A model generated the notes under the pieces. The model ran no database searches, was not told the DNA's origin, and worked only from the letters and a program-made list of their open reading frames with translations. Shown piece by piece: positions 17,954-26,824 of a stretch of 64,000 nt of DNA. Within the stretch, counting starts at the first letter, position 1. Each line of letters opens with the position of its first letter. The position numbers were made by a program, and so were the translations under genes. The stretch comes from an uncultured Alphaproteobacteria bacterium (GTDB lineage: Bacteria > Pseudomonadota > Alphaproteobacteria > HIMB59): the NCBI GenBank assembly GCA_902601865.1, contig CACKOX010000001.1, forward strand, positions 1 to 64,000. The letters run 5' to 3'.

Positions 17954-19224
17954 TGAGGATTGTTAGTAAAAAATGGATTTTTGATAATCTCAACTCTTCC
18001 TCAAATGTAAATTTAGCAGTAAGTGGTACTGTCAAAAATATCATTAAAGATATCAAAAAAAATAAAGATGAAGCTTTATTAAAGTATGTAAGAAAGTTTG
18101 AAAATAAAAAGGCTACTTTAAATAATTTAGAAATAAGTCAAAAAACTCTAAAGGAAGCTTATAATTCTATATCAAATGATGGTAAAAAAGCACTCCAATT
18201 AGCCTATAAAAGAATTCACTATTATCACTCAAAACAAAAAAAATTATCATATTCCTTTAGAGATCAAATCGACTCAAAATTTTATATTCAATGGAATCCA
18301 ATTGAAAACGTTGGCTTATACATTCCTGGTGGACTAGCATCTTATCCCTCGACTGTTTTAATGACCGCTATTCCTGCAAAAATAGCGAAAGTTCCAAACA
18401 TAATGATTTGTGTTCCCTCTCAAAATGGCGAAACATCAAAACTAACTTTAGCAGCTGCTTACCTATGCGGAGTAAATAAAGTTTACAATGTTGGTGGAGC
18501 TCAGGCGATTGCAGCGTTTGCTTTTGGCACTAAGTTAATAAAAAAAGCTGATAAAGTATTTGGTCCAGGAAACCAATATGTGGCCGAAGCAAAAAAACAA
18601 TTATTTGGATTTATTGGAATAGATTTACCAGCAGGACCATCGGAAGTTTTAGTAATAGCAAATAATAAATCAAATCCCTCATGGATAGCTTATGATGTTC
18701 TCGCGCAAGGCGAACATGATCCTAATGCAAAAACCTATGTTATAGCTAAAAATGAAAACATTTTACTTAAAGTAAAAAATGAACTTCAAAAAATAATGAA
18801 AGAGACAAAATTAAAAAATGTTGATCGATCTATTAAAAATAATTGTTACTTAATTTTAGCTAAGAGTCAAAAAGAAATATTTGAAATCTCAAATTTTATT
18901 GCCCCAGAGCACCTCCACATTCATGAAAAATTTAATAAAAATATATTTAAACATATTATAAATGCAGGATCTGTATTTTTAGGAGAAAAATCTCCTGTTG
19001 CTTTAGGAGATTACACTATAGGCACTAACCATGTACTACCTACAGATCAAACTGCAAAATTTGCTTCCGGCTTAGGTGTCGAAGATTATACAAAAAAAAC
19101 AGTTTTTATTAATCCTGGTAATAAGACTCTAAAGAAAATAGCAAAGCCTACAATAAATCTTGCAAGACAAGAAGGTTTAGAGGCACACGCTTTATCAGTT
19201 GAAATTAGAAAGATCAAAACATAA
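17953..19224 (+). CDS. hisD: Histidinol dehydrogenase HisD
   Basis: Last two steps of histidine synthesis: oxidises L-histidinol to histidine with 2 NAD+, Zn dependent. The 423 residues are normal length. Motifs seen: [61 protein letters not shown] and APEHLHIH with the catalytic/Zn His residues. The ATG overlaps the hisG stop. Confidence 0.95.
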   Translation: MRIVSKKWIFDNLNSSSNVNLAVSGTVKNIIKDIKKNKDEALLKYVRKFENKKATLNNLEISQKTLKEAYNSISNDGKKALQLAYKRIHYYHSKQKKLSYSFRDQIDSKFYIQWNPIENVGLYIPGGLASYPSTVLMTAIPAKIAKVPNIMICVPSQNGETSKLTLAAAYLCGVNKVYNVGGAQAIAAFAFGTKLIKKADKVFGPGNQYVAEAKKQLFGFIGIDLPAGPSEVLVIANNKSNPSWIAYDVLAQGEHDPNAKTYVIAKNENILLKVKNELQKIMKETKLKNVDRSIKNNCYLILAKSQKEIFEISNFIAPEHLHIHEKFNKNIFKHIINAGSVFLGEKSPVALGDYTIGTNHVLPTDQTAKFASGLGVEDYTKKTVFINPGNKTLKKIAKPTINLARQEGLEAHALSVEIRKIKT

Positions 19225-19235
19225 GATACACCAAG

Positions 19236-19457
19236 ATGTCCAAAGAAGATGCAATAGAATTTCAAGGTGTGGTTTCAGAACTACTTCCAAATGCTATGTT
19301 TAAAGTTAAGTTAGATAATGAACATGAAGTCATAGCCCATACGTCAGGAAAAATGAGAAAAAATAGGATTAGAGTACTTGCAGGAGACCGAGTAACAGTT
19401 GAAATGACACCATATGATTTAACTAAGGGCAGAATAACATTTAGGTCAAAGAATTAA
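19236..19457 (+). CDS. infA: Translation initiation factor IF-1
   Basis: 73 residues, an S1/OB-fold protein binding the ribosomal A site. The family signature is complete: [43 protein letters not shown] and [18 protein letters not shown]. Placement after hisD and before an RNase E/G gene is seen in many alphaproteobacteria, although the maf gene that often sits between is absent. Confidence 0.97.
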   Translation: MSKEDAIEFQGVVSELLPNAMFKVKLDNEHEVIAHTSGKMRKNRIRVLAGDRVTVEMTPYDLTKGRITFRSKN

Positions 19458-19475
19458 TGAATAATTTTTCAAAAG

Positions 19476-19481
19476 GAGTAA
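19476..19481 (+). promoter_or_regulatory. Shine-Dalgarno for the RNase E/G gene
   Basis: AGGAG is centred about 8 bases before the ATG at 19486 (context AAAAGGAGTAATGCC). An in-between ATG exists but is out of frame, which supports 19486 as the true start. Confidence 0.45.
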
Positions 19482-19485
19482 TGCC

Positions 19486-20622
19486 ATGTCTACAAAACTT
19501 ATTGTTACAAACTACAAAAATTTCAAGTGTGGAGTTAAACTAAATGAAGGGGAATTGGTTAACATTCGCTTTCAGCCTAATAAAAACGAAGATGCTCAAA
19601 TTGGAGATATATATAAAGTAAAAATTTCAGAAATTTTACCAAACGATAGTGGAGCTTTTATATCTTATGGTAATGAAGAACACCAAAGAGGTTTTTTTAA
19701 AAGAATAAATTTCCCTAATGGAGACAGAGCTCATGAAGGTCAATCTTTACTACTTCAAGTAAGAAGTATTGGCTCTAAAGACAAAGTCCATCTTTTTACA
19801 AATAATGTAATTTTAACTGGCAAATTTATAAATTTATTACCTTATGGTGATGAAATTATTTTAAGTAGAAGAACTAGAAAAAATTTAGATACAAACCAAC
19901 AGGATAAAATTATGGATGCTTTAAGTGAATCAGAAGTGGGCTTAATAGCAAGACACAATCTTATTCCTGAAAATATTGAAATAGCTCAATCTGAGTTGAA
20001 TGATTTAAGTAATCAATGGAAAGAGATAGAATTAAATGCAAAAGAATTAAGTGGTGAGGGTCTAGTTTTTCAAAATACTTATTTTGATCAAAATTTTGTT
20101 TGCGATTACTCTGATAAAAATACTGACCAAATTATTTTTAGTGATAATGATAGATTTGAAAAAGTAAAACAATGGGATGAAAACCTAGACTCTACATTTG
20201 CAAATTTATGTGAAGAGATGACTAATGAAAAAATTGAAGAAGTTTTTAACTTAGGTGAAAAGATTGATTATTTAATTGGTCATAACTACGAACTACCAAG
20301 TGGAGGTAATATCATGATTGGTAAGACTGATGCACTTACTGCTATTGATGTTAACACTGGCTCTGCGAAAAGATTTGATACTAACAGAGAAGCTATTCAA
20401 TTGATTTCTAAGCTTATAAAATTAAAAAATATTTCTGGTAAAGTTGTTATTGATCCTGTAGCTAGTGACCAAAATACACTCAGAAAGCTTGTAGGGATGT
20501 TAAAAAATGAATTTAGGGATGATCTGAGTATCACAAATGTTTATGGATACACCAGGGGTGGTCTATTAGAACTTAGCAGATCAAGGAATGATCGTTCTAT
20601 AGACGAGTTAAACTTAGAATAA
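19486..20622 (+). CDS. Ribonuclease E/G family protein, short form
   Basis: Endoribonuclease of the RNase E/G family, for RNA processing and decay. The 378 residues are shorter than E. coli RNase G (about 489). The C-terminal Zn-link and dimerisation part is missing, and the S1 region is compact. The catalytic Asp pair is present: AIDVNTGSAKRFDTNREA and KVVIDPVASDQN. VYGYTRGGLLELSRSR is also typical. Short alphaproteobacterial forms next to infA are known, so the truncation is probably native. It ends only 7 bases before the convergent tRNA-Phe. Confidence 0.85.
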   Translation: MSTKLIVTNYKNFKCGVKLNEGELVNIRFQPNKNEDAQIGDIYKVKISEILPNDSGAFISYGNEEHQRGFFKRINFPNGDRAHEGQSLLLQVRSIGSKDKVHLFTNNVILTGKFINLLPYGDEIILSRRTRKNLDTNQQDKIMDALSESEVGLIARHNLIPENIEIAQSELNDLSNQWKEIELNAKELSGEGLVFQNTYFDQNFVCDYSDKNTDQIIFSDNDRFEKVKQWDENLDSTFANLCEEMTNEKIEEVFNLGEKIDYLIGHNYELPSGGNIMIGKTDALTAIDVNTGSAKRFDTNREAIQLISKLIKLKNISGKVVIDPVASDQNTLRKLVGMLKNEFRDDLSITNVYGYTRGGLLELSRSRNDRSIDELNLE

Positions 20623-20629
20623 TTTAGAG

Positions 20630-20705
<76 letters not shown>

Positions 20706-20849
20706 TTTGCGAATAATTTCTATTATATATAATTTGTATTTGCTAGTAAAAACTAGCTTAATCAAAATAGTAACCCAATATTTTTAAAAGCCTGTGATTT
20801 TTATTTTTATTTGATTTATTTAAAAAATGCATATCAATAGTGGAATTAT

Positions 20850-21773
20850 TTAAATAGTTTTTATAGTTTTATAGATTGACTCTGCTGATAGACCATTTTC
20901 ATTTAATAAAAATTCTCTTCCACCATTTTGAAAGTAATATTTATCAGCTAACCCCAAGCATTTGATTTTCTTTGGTGACACTCCATTTTTTGCTAAAGCA
21001 TTAACAATTATTGATCCAAATCCACCATTAAGAGTTTGTTCCTCAATAGTAACAATTGTTTCATACTTACCTATCTCCTTAATTAATTTATCAGATAGTG
21101 GCTTAATGCTGATTACATCATATATTGATACGTCAATTTTTTCCTGTGAAAGTAACTTCTGAGCATCTATAGCTTTGTGGAGCATGTATCCAGAACTCAA
21201 AATACAAATATTTTCTCCACTATGAATTTTTTCATAACCATCTTTGTTAAAAATATGATCAGAAGAATATACATTATGTAAATTATTTCTCTCCATTCTA
21301 ATATACCTTAACTTAGGAACATCAATCGTTGTTTGAGCAATATAATTTGTTGAAATTTCATCACTTGGGGACGAAATATCTAAATTTACTATTGAATTCA
21401 TTATTGATATGTCTTCATTAAGATAATGCGTTGGACCTGCATCTGCATAACCTAAACCTACTCCAACAGCTAATACAGTAACTGGCAAGTTCATAATTGC
21501 TAATGAACATTTAATTTGTTCTAAACATCTAATGGAAATGAAAGGGGCCATTGCATAAACGTAGACTTTATTTCCATCTAAGGCTAAACCTGCAGCCATA
21601 TCGATCATATGTTGTTCAGATATACCGGAATGAATAAATTGATCAGGAAGATTAGTTCTAAATTTATCAAGTGCCGGCGCACCAAAATCGGCACTTATAA
21701 AAAAAATATTCTTATTTCTTTCTGCGTGTTCATAGATTTTATTTATAAAAACATCTCTTTGAAAACTACTCAT
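20850..21773 (-). CDS. Split transketolase, C-terminal (pyrimidine/C) subunit
   Basis: 307 residues corresponding to the Pyr and C-terminal domains of transketolase. The catalytic GISEQHMIDMAAGLA segment carries the Glu that activates thiamine diphosphate. DAGPTHYLNEDISI and TIEEQTLNGGFGS are also typical. It works with the N-terminal subunit encoded just upstream, whose gene overlaps it by 8 bases. Such split enzymes often serve specialised sugar or secondary pathways rather than the pentose phosphate cycle, and the operon with a radical SAM gene points the same way (inference). Confidence 0.88.
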   Translation of the reverse strand: MSSFQRDVFINKIYEHAERNKNIFFISADFGAPALDKFRTNLPDQFIHSGISEQHMIDMAAGLALDGNKVYVYAMAPFISIRCLEQIKCSLAIMNLPVTVLAVGVGLGYADAGPTHYLNEDISIMNSIVNLDISSPSDEISTNYIAQTTIDVPKLRYIRMERNNLHNVYSSDHIFNKDGYEKIHSGENICILSSGYMLHKAIDAQKLLSQEKIDVSIYDVISIKPLSDKLIKEIGKYETIVTIEEQTLNGGFGSIIVNALAKNGVSPKKIKCLGLADKYYFQNGGREFLLNENGLSAESIYKTIKTI

Positions 21774-22596
21774 TAATCGTAAGCTCCGACCTGGCTTTTT
21801 TTATTAATTCGTCAGATAAGGGATTCCAATAATGCCAATTAGGTTTATTTTCCATAAAAGAAATTCCTTTACCTTTTGTAGTATCTGCAATTAATATTTT
21901 CGGTTTATTAGAAACTTTATTGATAGAGTCAAAAGAGTCTAATAAATCCATAATTGAATGCCCATCTACATTATCTACATGAAAACCAAATGACATCCAT
22001 TTATCTTTGATGGGCTCTAAAGCTAAACATTCCTCAGTATCGCCTAAGATAATATTTCTATTTCTATCAAGTATAACAATCAAATTATCTAATGAATGAT
22101 GTGATGCAAATAAAGCACTTTCCCAAACTGAACCCTCATACATCTCACCTTCACTGAGTATCACAAAAGTTTTATTTTTTGCATTTCTCTTCTTTGCGGA
22201 ATAAGCAAAGCCACATCCAACACCTAAACCATGACCTAGGGACCCAGAGGTACAGTCAATACCTGGAATTGATATGTTCCCAAATAATTTAAGCAATGAA
22301 TCACTTTTACCAAAATTTTCTAACTCCTCTTTTTTAAAATAACCTATATCCGAAAAAATTGGATATAGACTCATTGCAGCATGACCTTTACTTATAATTA
22401 TTTTATCTTTTTCAGGATGAAAGGGTTCATTTTTAAAATATTTAATTACACCACCATAATATAGACAAACAAGTATTTCTATTTGTGATAATATTGAGCC
22501 AGGGTGACCTTGTTTTACAGATAAAAGCATTTCAAAACATTCACTTCTTAACCATTTACATTTGTTTTCTAATGCTTTGATATTCAAGTTTGTCAA
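21766..22596 (-). CDS. Split transketolase, N-terminal (thiamine diphosphate) subunit
   Basis: 276 residues matching the PP domain of transketolase. HPGSILSQIEILVCLYYG, SKGHAAMSLYPIF and GSLGHGLGVGCGFA are visible. So is the ThDP/Mg-binding stretch beginning LSEGEMYEGSVWE and running to the DRNRNII segment. Partner of the downstream C-terminal subunit. Its start lies one base after the radical SAM gene ends, so the three genes form one tight operon. Confidence 0.88.
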   Translation of the reverse strand: MTNLNIKALENKCKWLRSECFEMLLSVKQGHPGSILSQIEILVCLYYGGVIKYFKNEPFHPEKDKIIISKGHAAMSLYPIFSDIGYFKKEELENFGKSDSLLKLFGNISIPGIDCTSGSLGHGLGVGCGFAYSAKKRNAKNKTFVILSEGEMYEGSVWESALFASHHSLDNLIVILDRNRNIILGDTEECLALEPIKDKWMSFGFHVDNVDGHSIMDLLDSFDSINKVSNKPKILIADTTKGKGISFMENKPNWHYWNPLSDELIKKARSELTINE

Positions 22597-22597
22597 A

Positions 22598-24130
22598 TCA
22601 ATCTCCTAAAATCTTCCTTTTCAATCTTACTTTATTCATTTCAACAATATTTTCGACAGCAATATCTCCAAATTTATTTTTAATCCTATTAAGGAAAGGA
22701 GGGTAACTGTGATACTCTATAAATGCATCATCACGAAGTTTAAGGATCTCCGCAGCTGTAAGATTCTCATTTCTAAGCGGTAAACATTCATATGATAACC
22801 AAGCATAACCCTCGTAATTAATCGGCAAATCATAGTTTTTTTCTAATGCTGTTTTATACAAATTACTACCAGGTAGTGCCATTGAAGCATAAGTATTCCA
22901 ACCGGAAGTGCAAATCCTTTTGCTAAGTTCTAAAGTTTCTTTGATGGTCTCTTTAGTGTCACCTGGTAAACCATATATATAGTTTGCCATCACTTCTATA
23001 TCTGAGCTATGAACTTTGTTTATTATATCTTCTACGTCGACATCTTCAAATTTACCCTTAGATATCTCTAATCTTATTGATTTTTTACCACTCTCAATGC
23101 CCAAACATAGCCACTTAATTCCAGCAGCTCTTACTGTTTCTAATATGTTTGGTTTTTTTATTGTATCGACTCTTGAGTATGCCCATAGTCTCAAATTATT
23201 CTTTTTATTTCTAATTTTAAGTAATTCACAAAGAGGTAAATAATATTTTGGATTTAATAAAAACATTTCATCTACAATTCTTATTGTTTCTACTCCATAT
23301 TCAAATAATTTATCAAATTCCTTAATAATGAACTCTGGTGACCAATATCTCATAAAACTATAATTAGACGCTACACCAACGGCTTCGTTATCATTTCTAT
23401 TTATCAAATTAATCATACAAAAGTCACAACCAAATTTACATCCAAGGGATGTTTGGATAGCAGCATATGGAGATCTTTTTTCCTCATTGTACTCAGCGTG
23501 CCACATTGGAGATCTGTATAAGTCAAAAGGTTTTGATTTGTATGGAAGAAGATCCCAAGCATATCCTGGTAAATCAATATCCATTCTTTCTTGAGGAACG
23601 ACTTTTTCTGCCTTATTTATAATTACTTTTTCATTACTTCGGAAACCAATACCTTTTATTTCCTTCAAATATTCAAAGCTAAATTCACTAAGTTTTAAAA
23701 TATTTCTTAAAGCGTATACACCCTCATTTGTAAGAATAATATCAACACTCTTTTCTTTTTCTAAAGTCTCAACAGGCAGAGCTTGAACATGAGAACCAAC
23801 ATAAACAATTTGAGATTTAATTTTTTGCTCTTTTAAATATTCAGAAAGGAATATTGCCCCACTCATGCTTGTTGTTCCAGCATTTACATTTTGACCATAT
23901 ACAACAAAACATATTATTCTGGGATTGAATTCTAAAACTCTAATATAAATTTCATCTAAAGTTAAATTTTCAGCATTTACATCTAAAATCTTACATGTGT
24001 GCCCAATTGATCTACAAGATTGTGCCAAAAGTAAAGCCCATGTTGGAGTCTCTATAGCCGAATATCTCCGAGAAAGTGCTTGATATGATGCTTTTGAATT
24101 ACCAGGAGAAACAAATAAAATATCAATCAT
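22598..24130 (-). CDS. B12-binding-domain radical SAM protein
   Basis: 510 residues. The N-terminal ~150 residues look like a Rossmann-type cobalamin-binding domain, although the classic DxHxxG is not evident. It is followed by a radical SAM core with the CKFGCDFC cluster motif (CxxxCxxC, about residues 231-238) and the GIESGKKSIR strand. The family includes methyltransferases and ring-forming enzymes of natural product and cofactor synthesis, and the exact reaction is unknown. First gene of an operon with a split transketolase, suggesting a modified sugar or C2-unit pathway (inference). Confidence 0.83.
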   Translation of the reverse strand: MIDILFVSPGNSKASYQALSRRYSAIETPTWALLLAQSCRSIGHTCKILDVNAENLTLDEIYIRVLEFNPRIICFVVYGQNVNAGTTSMSGAIFLSEYLKEQKIKSQIVYVGSHVQALPVETLEKEKSVDIILTNEGVYALRNILKLSEFSFEYLKEIKGIGFRSNEKVIINKAEKVVPQERMDIDLPGYAWDLLPYKSKPFDLYRSPMWHAEYNEEKRSPYAAIQTSLGCKFGCDFCMINLINRNDNEAVGVASNYSFMRYWSPEFIIKEFDKLFEYGVETIRIVDEMFLLNPKYYLPLCELLKIRNKKNNLRLWAYSRVDTIKKPNILETVRAAGIKWLCLGIESGKKSIRLEISKGKFEDVDVEDIINKVHSSDIEVMANYIYGLPGDTKETIKETLELSKRICTSGWNTYASMALPGSNLYKTALEKNYDLPINYEGYAWLSYECLPLRNENLTAAEILKLRDDAFIEYHSYPPFLNRIKNKFGDIAVENIVEMNKVRLKRKILGD

Positions 24131-24462
24131 TATAAATAATGCACTAAAAAGTGTTTCTCCTATGAATTACAATTAACATATAGTTTTTTTTGTGAAAGAG
24201 CTGTCTTCCAACCAGTATTGTTTTTAATTAAAGTTATTTTGTAATTCATTTTATATCAAACTTAAGAATTTTTATCATTTTTATTAAACAGTAATTATTA
24301 TTAAAATTTAAAAGTTTATATTTAAATAATATATTTATTAAAATAACATATTTATTGAAATATTAAAATAATGCTAAACTATTTATCCATTAACATATAT
24401 ATGAAAATTTTAACTATTTTATTAACTTACCAATTGAGCTAAATAGTTTTTAAGGAGAGGTA
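24131..24462. other. 332-base gene-free, very AT-rich spacer
   Basis: Divergent promoter region between the radical SAM operon and the MazG-like gene. I see no convincing frame. Near its right end, 24427-24441 read on the minus strand resembles a tRNA D arm (TAGCTCAATTGGTAA), matching the tRNA-Phe D arm at about 12 of 15 positions, but no cloverleaf surrounds it. Confidence 0.5.
24452..24459 (+). promoter_or_regulatory. Strong Shine-Dalgarno for the MazG-like gene
   Basis: AAGGAGAGG lies 4 bases before the ATG at 24463 and fixes that start. The same strong AGGAGA-type site precedes the two following minus-strand genes (starts at 25154 and 25471), unlike most genes in the window. Confidence 0.6.
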
Positions 24463-24834
24463 ATGACAAATTTTGAAAAAGTGAAGTTATTCATGGATAC
24501 TTACGGTCAAGAAGTAAAAGAAAAAGCTGAATTTAGTGATGCAAAGACAAACAAATTAAGAATTGACCTTATAAAAGAAGAATTAGAGGAATTAACCCAA
24601 GCAATGAGTGATAAAAACTTGCTTGAGGTAGCTGACGCATTAACGGACATACTTTATGTTACTTATGGGGCAGGCCATGCTTTTGGTATTGATTTAGATA
24701 AATGCTTTGATGAAGTTCAAAACTCTAACATGAGTAAGTTAGGTGAAGATGGAAAACCTATTTACAATGAGTTCGGAAAAGTAATGAAAGGCCCGAATTA
24801 TTTCAAACCGGACCTTTTAAAATTTATTGATTAA
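24463..24834 (+). CDS. MazG-like / PRA-PH-type all-alpha NTP pyrophosphohydrolase
   Basis: 123 residues of the all-alpha nucleotide pyrophosphohydrolase superfamily. The metal-binding motif is visible: EELEEL near residue 35 and EVADALTDILY near 55 (EExxE followed by ExxD). The middle of the protein is typical of phosphoribosyl-ATP pyrophosphohydrolase-like, MazG-related stand-alone proteins found in bacteria and phages. Predicted to hydrolyse non-canonical NTPs. It is convergent with the next gene, the stop codons overlapping. Confidence 0.8.
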   Translation: MTNFEKVKLFMDTYGQEVKEKAEFSDAKTNKLRIDLIKEELEELTQAMSDKNLLEVADALTDILYVTYGAGHAFGIDLDKCFDEVQNSNMSKLGEDGKPIYNEFGKVMKGPNYFKPDLLKFID

Positions 24835-25154
24835 GCTTTTGGCATATTCGTGGCACCAGTTTCTAAAGAGAAAATTTTACCATCTTTAAAAGTGAATACC
24901 GCCATTACAGCTTGAGTATTGCCATCTGAAAAGGTTGCAAAAGAATGTTCAATTCCAATTTCATCATTTTCATAAATAATTCGAACTTTTTCTCTGTTAA
25001 TATCATCGCTCATAGCCCATTTAATAACATCTTGTTTACCTAAAACGTTTCCAGATGCGTGCATTGTAAATTTATAGTCATCATGAAGTACTTCATTCAT
25101 TCCAGCTTCATCTTTGTTCATGAAGACCTCATTATATTTTTTTAGTAAAGACAT
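24831..25154 (-). CDS. NTF2/SnoaL-like domain protein
   Basis: 107 residues with the alpha+beta cone pattern of SnoaL-like proteins: N-terminal helices (YNEVFMNKDEAGMNEVLHDDYKFTMHASG), then strand-rich C terminus (AVMAVFTFKDGKIFSLETGA). These bind or transform small hydrophobic ligands, or simply dimerise; no catalytic role can be assigned. Preceded by a good AGGAGA site, and 17 bases after another small gene, so probably in an operon with it. Confidence 0.7.
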   Translation of the reverse strand: MSLLKKYNEVFMNKDEAGMNEVLHDDYKFTMHASGNVLGKQDVIKWAMSDDINREKVRIIYENDEIGIEHSFATFSDGNTQAVMAVFTFKDGKIFSLETGATNMPKA

Positions 25155-25171
25155 TTATTTCTCCTTGAAAT

Positions 25172-25471
25172 TTATTTAACTTCTACAGGTGTAAGTTCAA
25201 ATAATTGAATATTATCTATACATTCATCATAAATTGGCTTCATCACAGGGTTAGTTCCATTAACTAAGGCCATCATGCCCTCTTCATTATGAACATGCAC
25301 TTTGAACATTATCCCACTTTTATCTGGTAATATACCAGGTACAGTTTTTTCTACATAAGCAACCTCTTTTCTCATAGCCATTCCTTCATCAGATTGAAAA
25401 AATGTCATGAATTTTTCAAGCATACCCTCACCCTCTTTAAACTTACCAATTGCTAACATCATTTTTTCCAT
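25172..25471 (-). CDS. Met-rich small hypothetical protein
   Basis: 99 residues, cytosolic, with many Met (about a dozen). The pattern of alternating strands and helices recalls dimeric alpha/beta-barrel stress proteins (MLEKFMTFFQSDEG, MFKVHVHNEEGMMAL), but I cannot confirm that family. Strong AAGGAGAG ribosome site before ATG 25471. Upstream partner of the NTF2-like gene. Confidence 0.65.
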   Translation of the reverse strand: MEKMMLAIGKFKEGEGMLEKFMTFFQSDEGMAMRKEVAYVEKTVPGILPDKSGIMFKVHVHNEEGMMALVNGTNPVMKPIYDECIDNIQLFELTPVEVK

Positions 25472-25602
25472 GATTACACTCTCCTTTATTAAATTTATTT
25501 TAACTTATTATCTCACAAAAATATTAATTTTTTTTTAAAACATTATGCAAATAAATCATAATTTGGTTTCATCCAGTAATATTAAAAGTCGTATTGAGTA
25601 AC

Positions 25603-25794
25603 ATGAAAACAATATTTAAAATTGCCTCCAAAAACCATACCCTTAAATACCAAAGAAAGATGTCTGAAGGTGAAGTAAAAAAAATGAAGTCTTTTGTTAC
25701 CGATAAAGGTGAAAAATTACAAAAGACTAGTAAATTTAAAATTATTGATATTCAAGACTCAAAAGATCAGAAAATATACAAAATAACTTTGTAA
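25603..25794 (+). CDS. Small basic hypothetical protein
   Basis: 63 residues from ATG 25603; a TTG three codons earlier is an alternative. Lys-rich (KKMKSFVTDKGEKLQKTSKFKI), with no signal or TM, and a possible short beta-rich fold. No family is recognised. It stands alone on the plus strand between minus-strand genes. Confidence 0.45.
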   Translation: MKTIFKIASKNHTLKYQRKMSEGEVKKMKSFVTDKGEKLQKTSKFKIIDIQDSKDQKIYKITL

Positions 25795-25828
25795 TTATTA
25801 TATTTATGATCTTTAAACACACTTATGT

Positions 25829-26194
25829 TTATAGAAACTTATTTAACTCAATTAAAATTTGTTTTTTTGAAGACAAATAAGAGCAATTATACTTTCTCAA
25901 GCCTTTATTGTGAGTCATAACTAAGCTATCTTTATCTATAGTTCCAATATGTTGTATTTCTAAAAGATTTGAATTTATCTCCTCAAAATCTTTGTTGTGA
26001 TACTTAATCTCATTTGATTGTATAAAGTAGGCTTGAGTATTTTTTGAATTTTCAAAATAAAAGTAAAACGGATAACCTCTCATTGTCTCTCTATCTGTCT
26101 CACACCTCATAGCTTTTCCAATTATTTCTTCCCCAAAAACATAAGAATAAAAAAAAGTACAAAAAAATATTACAAATATTTTATTTATAAACAT
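25829..26194 (-). CDS. Small exported protein next to tmRNA-like repeat A
   Basis: 121 residues from ATG 26194: a signal peptide (FINKIFVIFFCTFFYSYVFGEE) and a mature domain with two Cys. The frame remains open upstream to 26221, but those 9 residues (QGNRTPP) are translated from a copy of the tmRNA 3' end and are unlikely to be used. Unrecognised family. Its start lies only 5 bases from the repeat copy, like the next gene upstream. Confidence 0.55.
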   Translation of the reverse strand: MFINKIFVIFFCTFFYSYVFGEEIIGKAMRCETDRETMRGYPFYFYFENSKNTQAYFIQSNEIKYHNKDFEEINSNLLEIQHIGTIDKDSLVMTHNKGLRKYNCSYLSSKKQILIELNKFL

Positions 26195-26198
26195 GATA

Positions 26199-26216
26199 GG
26201 GGGTGTTCTGTTGCCC
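26199..26216 (-). repeat. tmRNA 3'-end-like repeat, copy A
   Basis: On the minus strand GGGCAACAGAAC-x-CCCC matches the 3' end of the tmRNA coding piece at 32268-32284, with one substitution and the same orientation. Interpreted as a remnant attachment site from integration at ssrA (inference). Confidence 0.5.
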
Positions 26217-26220
26217 TGCA

Positions 26221-26607
26221 TTAATCACATACATAACTAACTAAGTCTTTTAAAATAGTATCATCTTTGACTTCAATCCAATCTGACTCTTCATTACCCA
26301 CAAACGACGGTTCTCCTTCGCCCATTGATAATTTAAAGTAAAAATCAGTTAAATATTTGAATTTTAGATTTTTGCAATCTACCTCATGATGAATTATGCT
26401 AGATTTTTCTCCATAATCATTAAAATCTGAATATTCATGCATTTTTATAAAAAAGATTTTATCTCCTTTTTGATTTATCGAATTTTTATCAATAAAGAAC
26501 ATATTACCCTCGTCAGTTTTAAGAACTAGCTCCCATTCAAAATCAGTCGAAAAAGTATTTGAAATTCCAAAAAATAAATAAATAAAAAAGAAATATAATT
26601 TTTTCAT
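26221..26607 (-). CDS. Small exported protein next to tmRNA-like repeat B
   Basis: 128 residues from ATG 26607: a signal peptide (MKKLYFFFIYLFFGISNTFS) and a mature part beginning TDFEWELVLKTDEGNMFFID, a pattern seen in small surface-adhesin-like or E-type exported proteins. It has two Cys, one near the end (SYVCD). The open frame extends to 26676 through repeat B, but ATG 26607 gives the sensible signal peptide. Family not assigned. The stop adjoins the upstream extension of the next exported-protein frame. Confidence 0.6.
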   Translation of the reverse strand: MKKLYFFFIYLFFGISNTFSTDFEWELVLKTDEGNMFFIDKNSINQKGDKIFFIKMHEYSDFNDYGEKSSIIHHEVDCKNLKFKYLTDFYFKLSMGEGEPSFVGNEESDWIEVKDDTILKDLVSYVCD

Positions 26608-26618
26608 CAAATCCAAAA

Positions 26619-26640
26619 GGGGCGTTCTGTTTCTCGTCCC
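26619..26640 (-). repeat. tmRNA 3'-end-like repeat, copy B (proposed outer att of the RM island)
   Basis: On the minus strand AACAGAACGCCCCTT is identical over 15 bases to the end of the tmRNA coding piece at 32266-32280, same orientation. Together with the copy in ssrA it brackets the hsdM-hsdR block and the arm-like repeats just inside. Confidence 0.6.
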
Positions 26641-26676
26641 TTGATTAATAATATACAGAATATAACACTTTTTCAA

Positions 26677-26744
26677 AAACTTCGTGTAAAACTTCGTGTA
26701 GTGTTTTGCTCATTTTGCCGATTTCTTGACTTTCAACTTCGTGT
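26677..26744 (+). repeat. CTTCGTGT arm-like direct repeats, left cluster
   Basis: A 23-base stretch at 26677-26699 made of two CTTCGTGT units is repeated perfectly at 32197-32219. A third unit lies at 26735-26744 in the context TTGACTTTCAACTTCGTGT, whose near copy TTGACTTTAAACTTCGTGT also occurs at the right end. The clusters lie about 40-50 bases inside the tmRNA-like repeats, where tyrosine recombinases usually have arm-type sites (inference). Confidence 0.65.
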
Positions 26745-26824
26745 AATTAGAATTTTTCCTCAACTTTTATATTCGCATTTGCAAGTTAACTGGAATACTT
26801 AAGTAAAATATCTTACATTTATTT

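Noticed and set aside
26194-26221. N-terminal extension QGNRTPP of the exported-protein frame
   Set aside because: Translation of a tmRNA-end copy. The downstream ATG gives a clean signal peptide. The same holds for the extension to 26676 in the neighbouring gene.
26677-26744. CTTCGTGT units considered as a CRISPR-like array
   Set aside because: Only three units with irregular spacing and no spacers of constant length; no cas genes. Better read as arm-type repeats.
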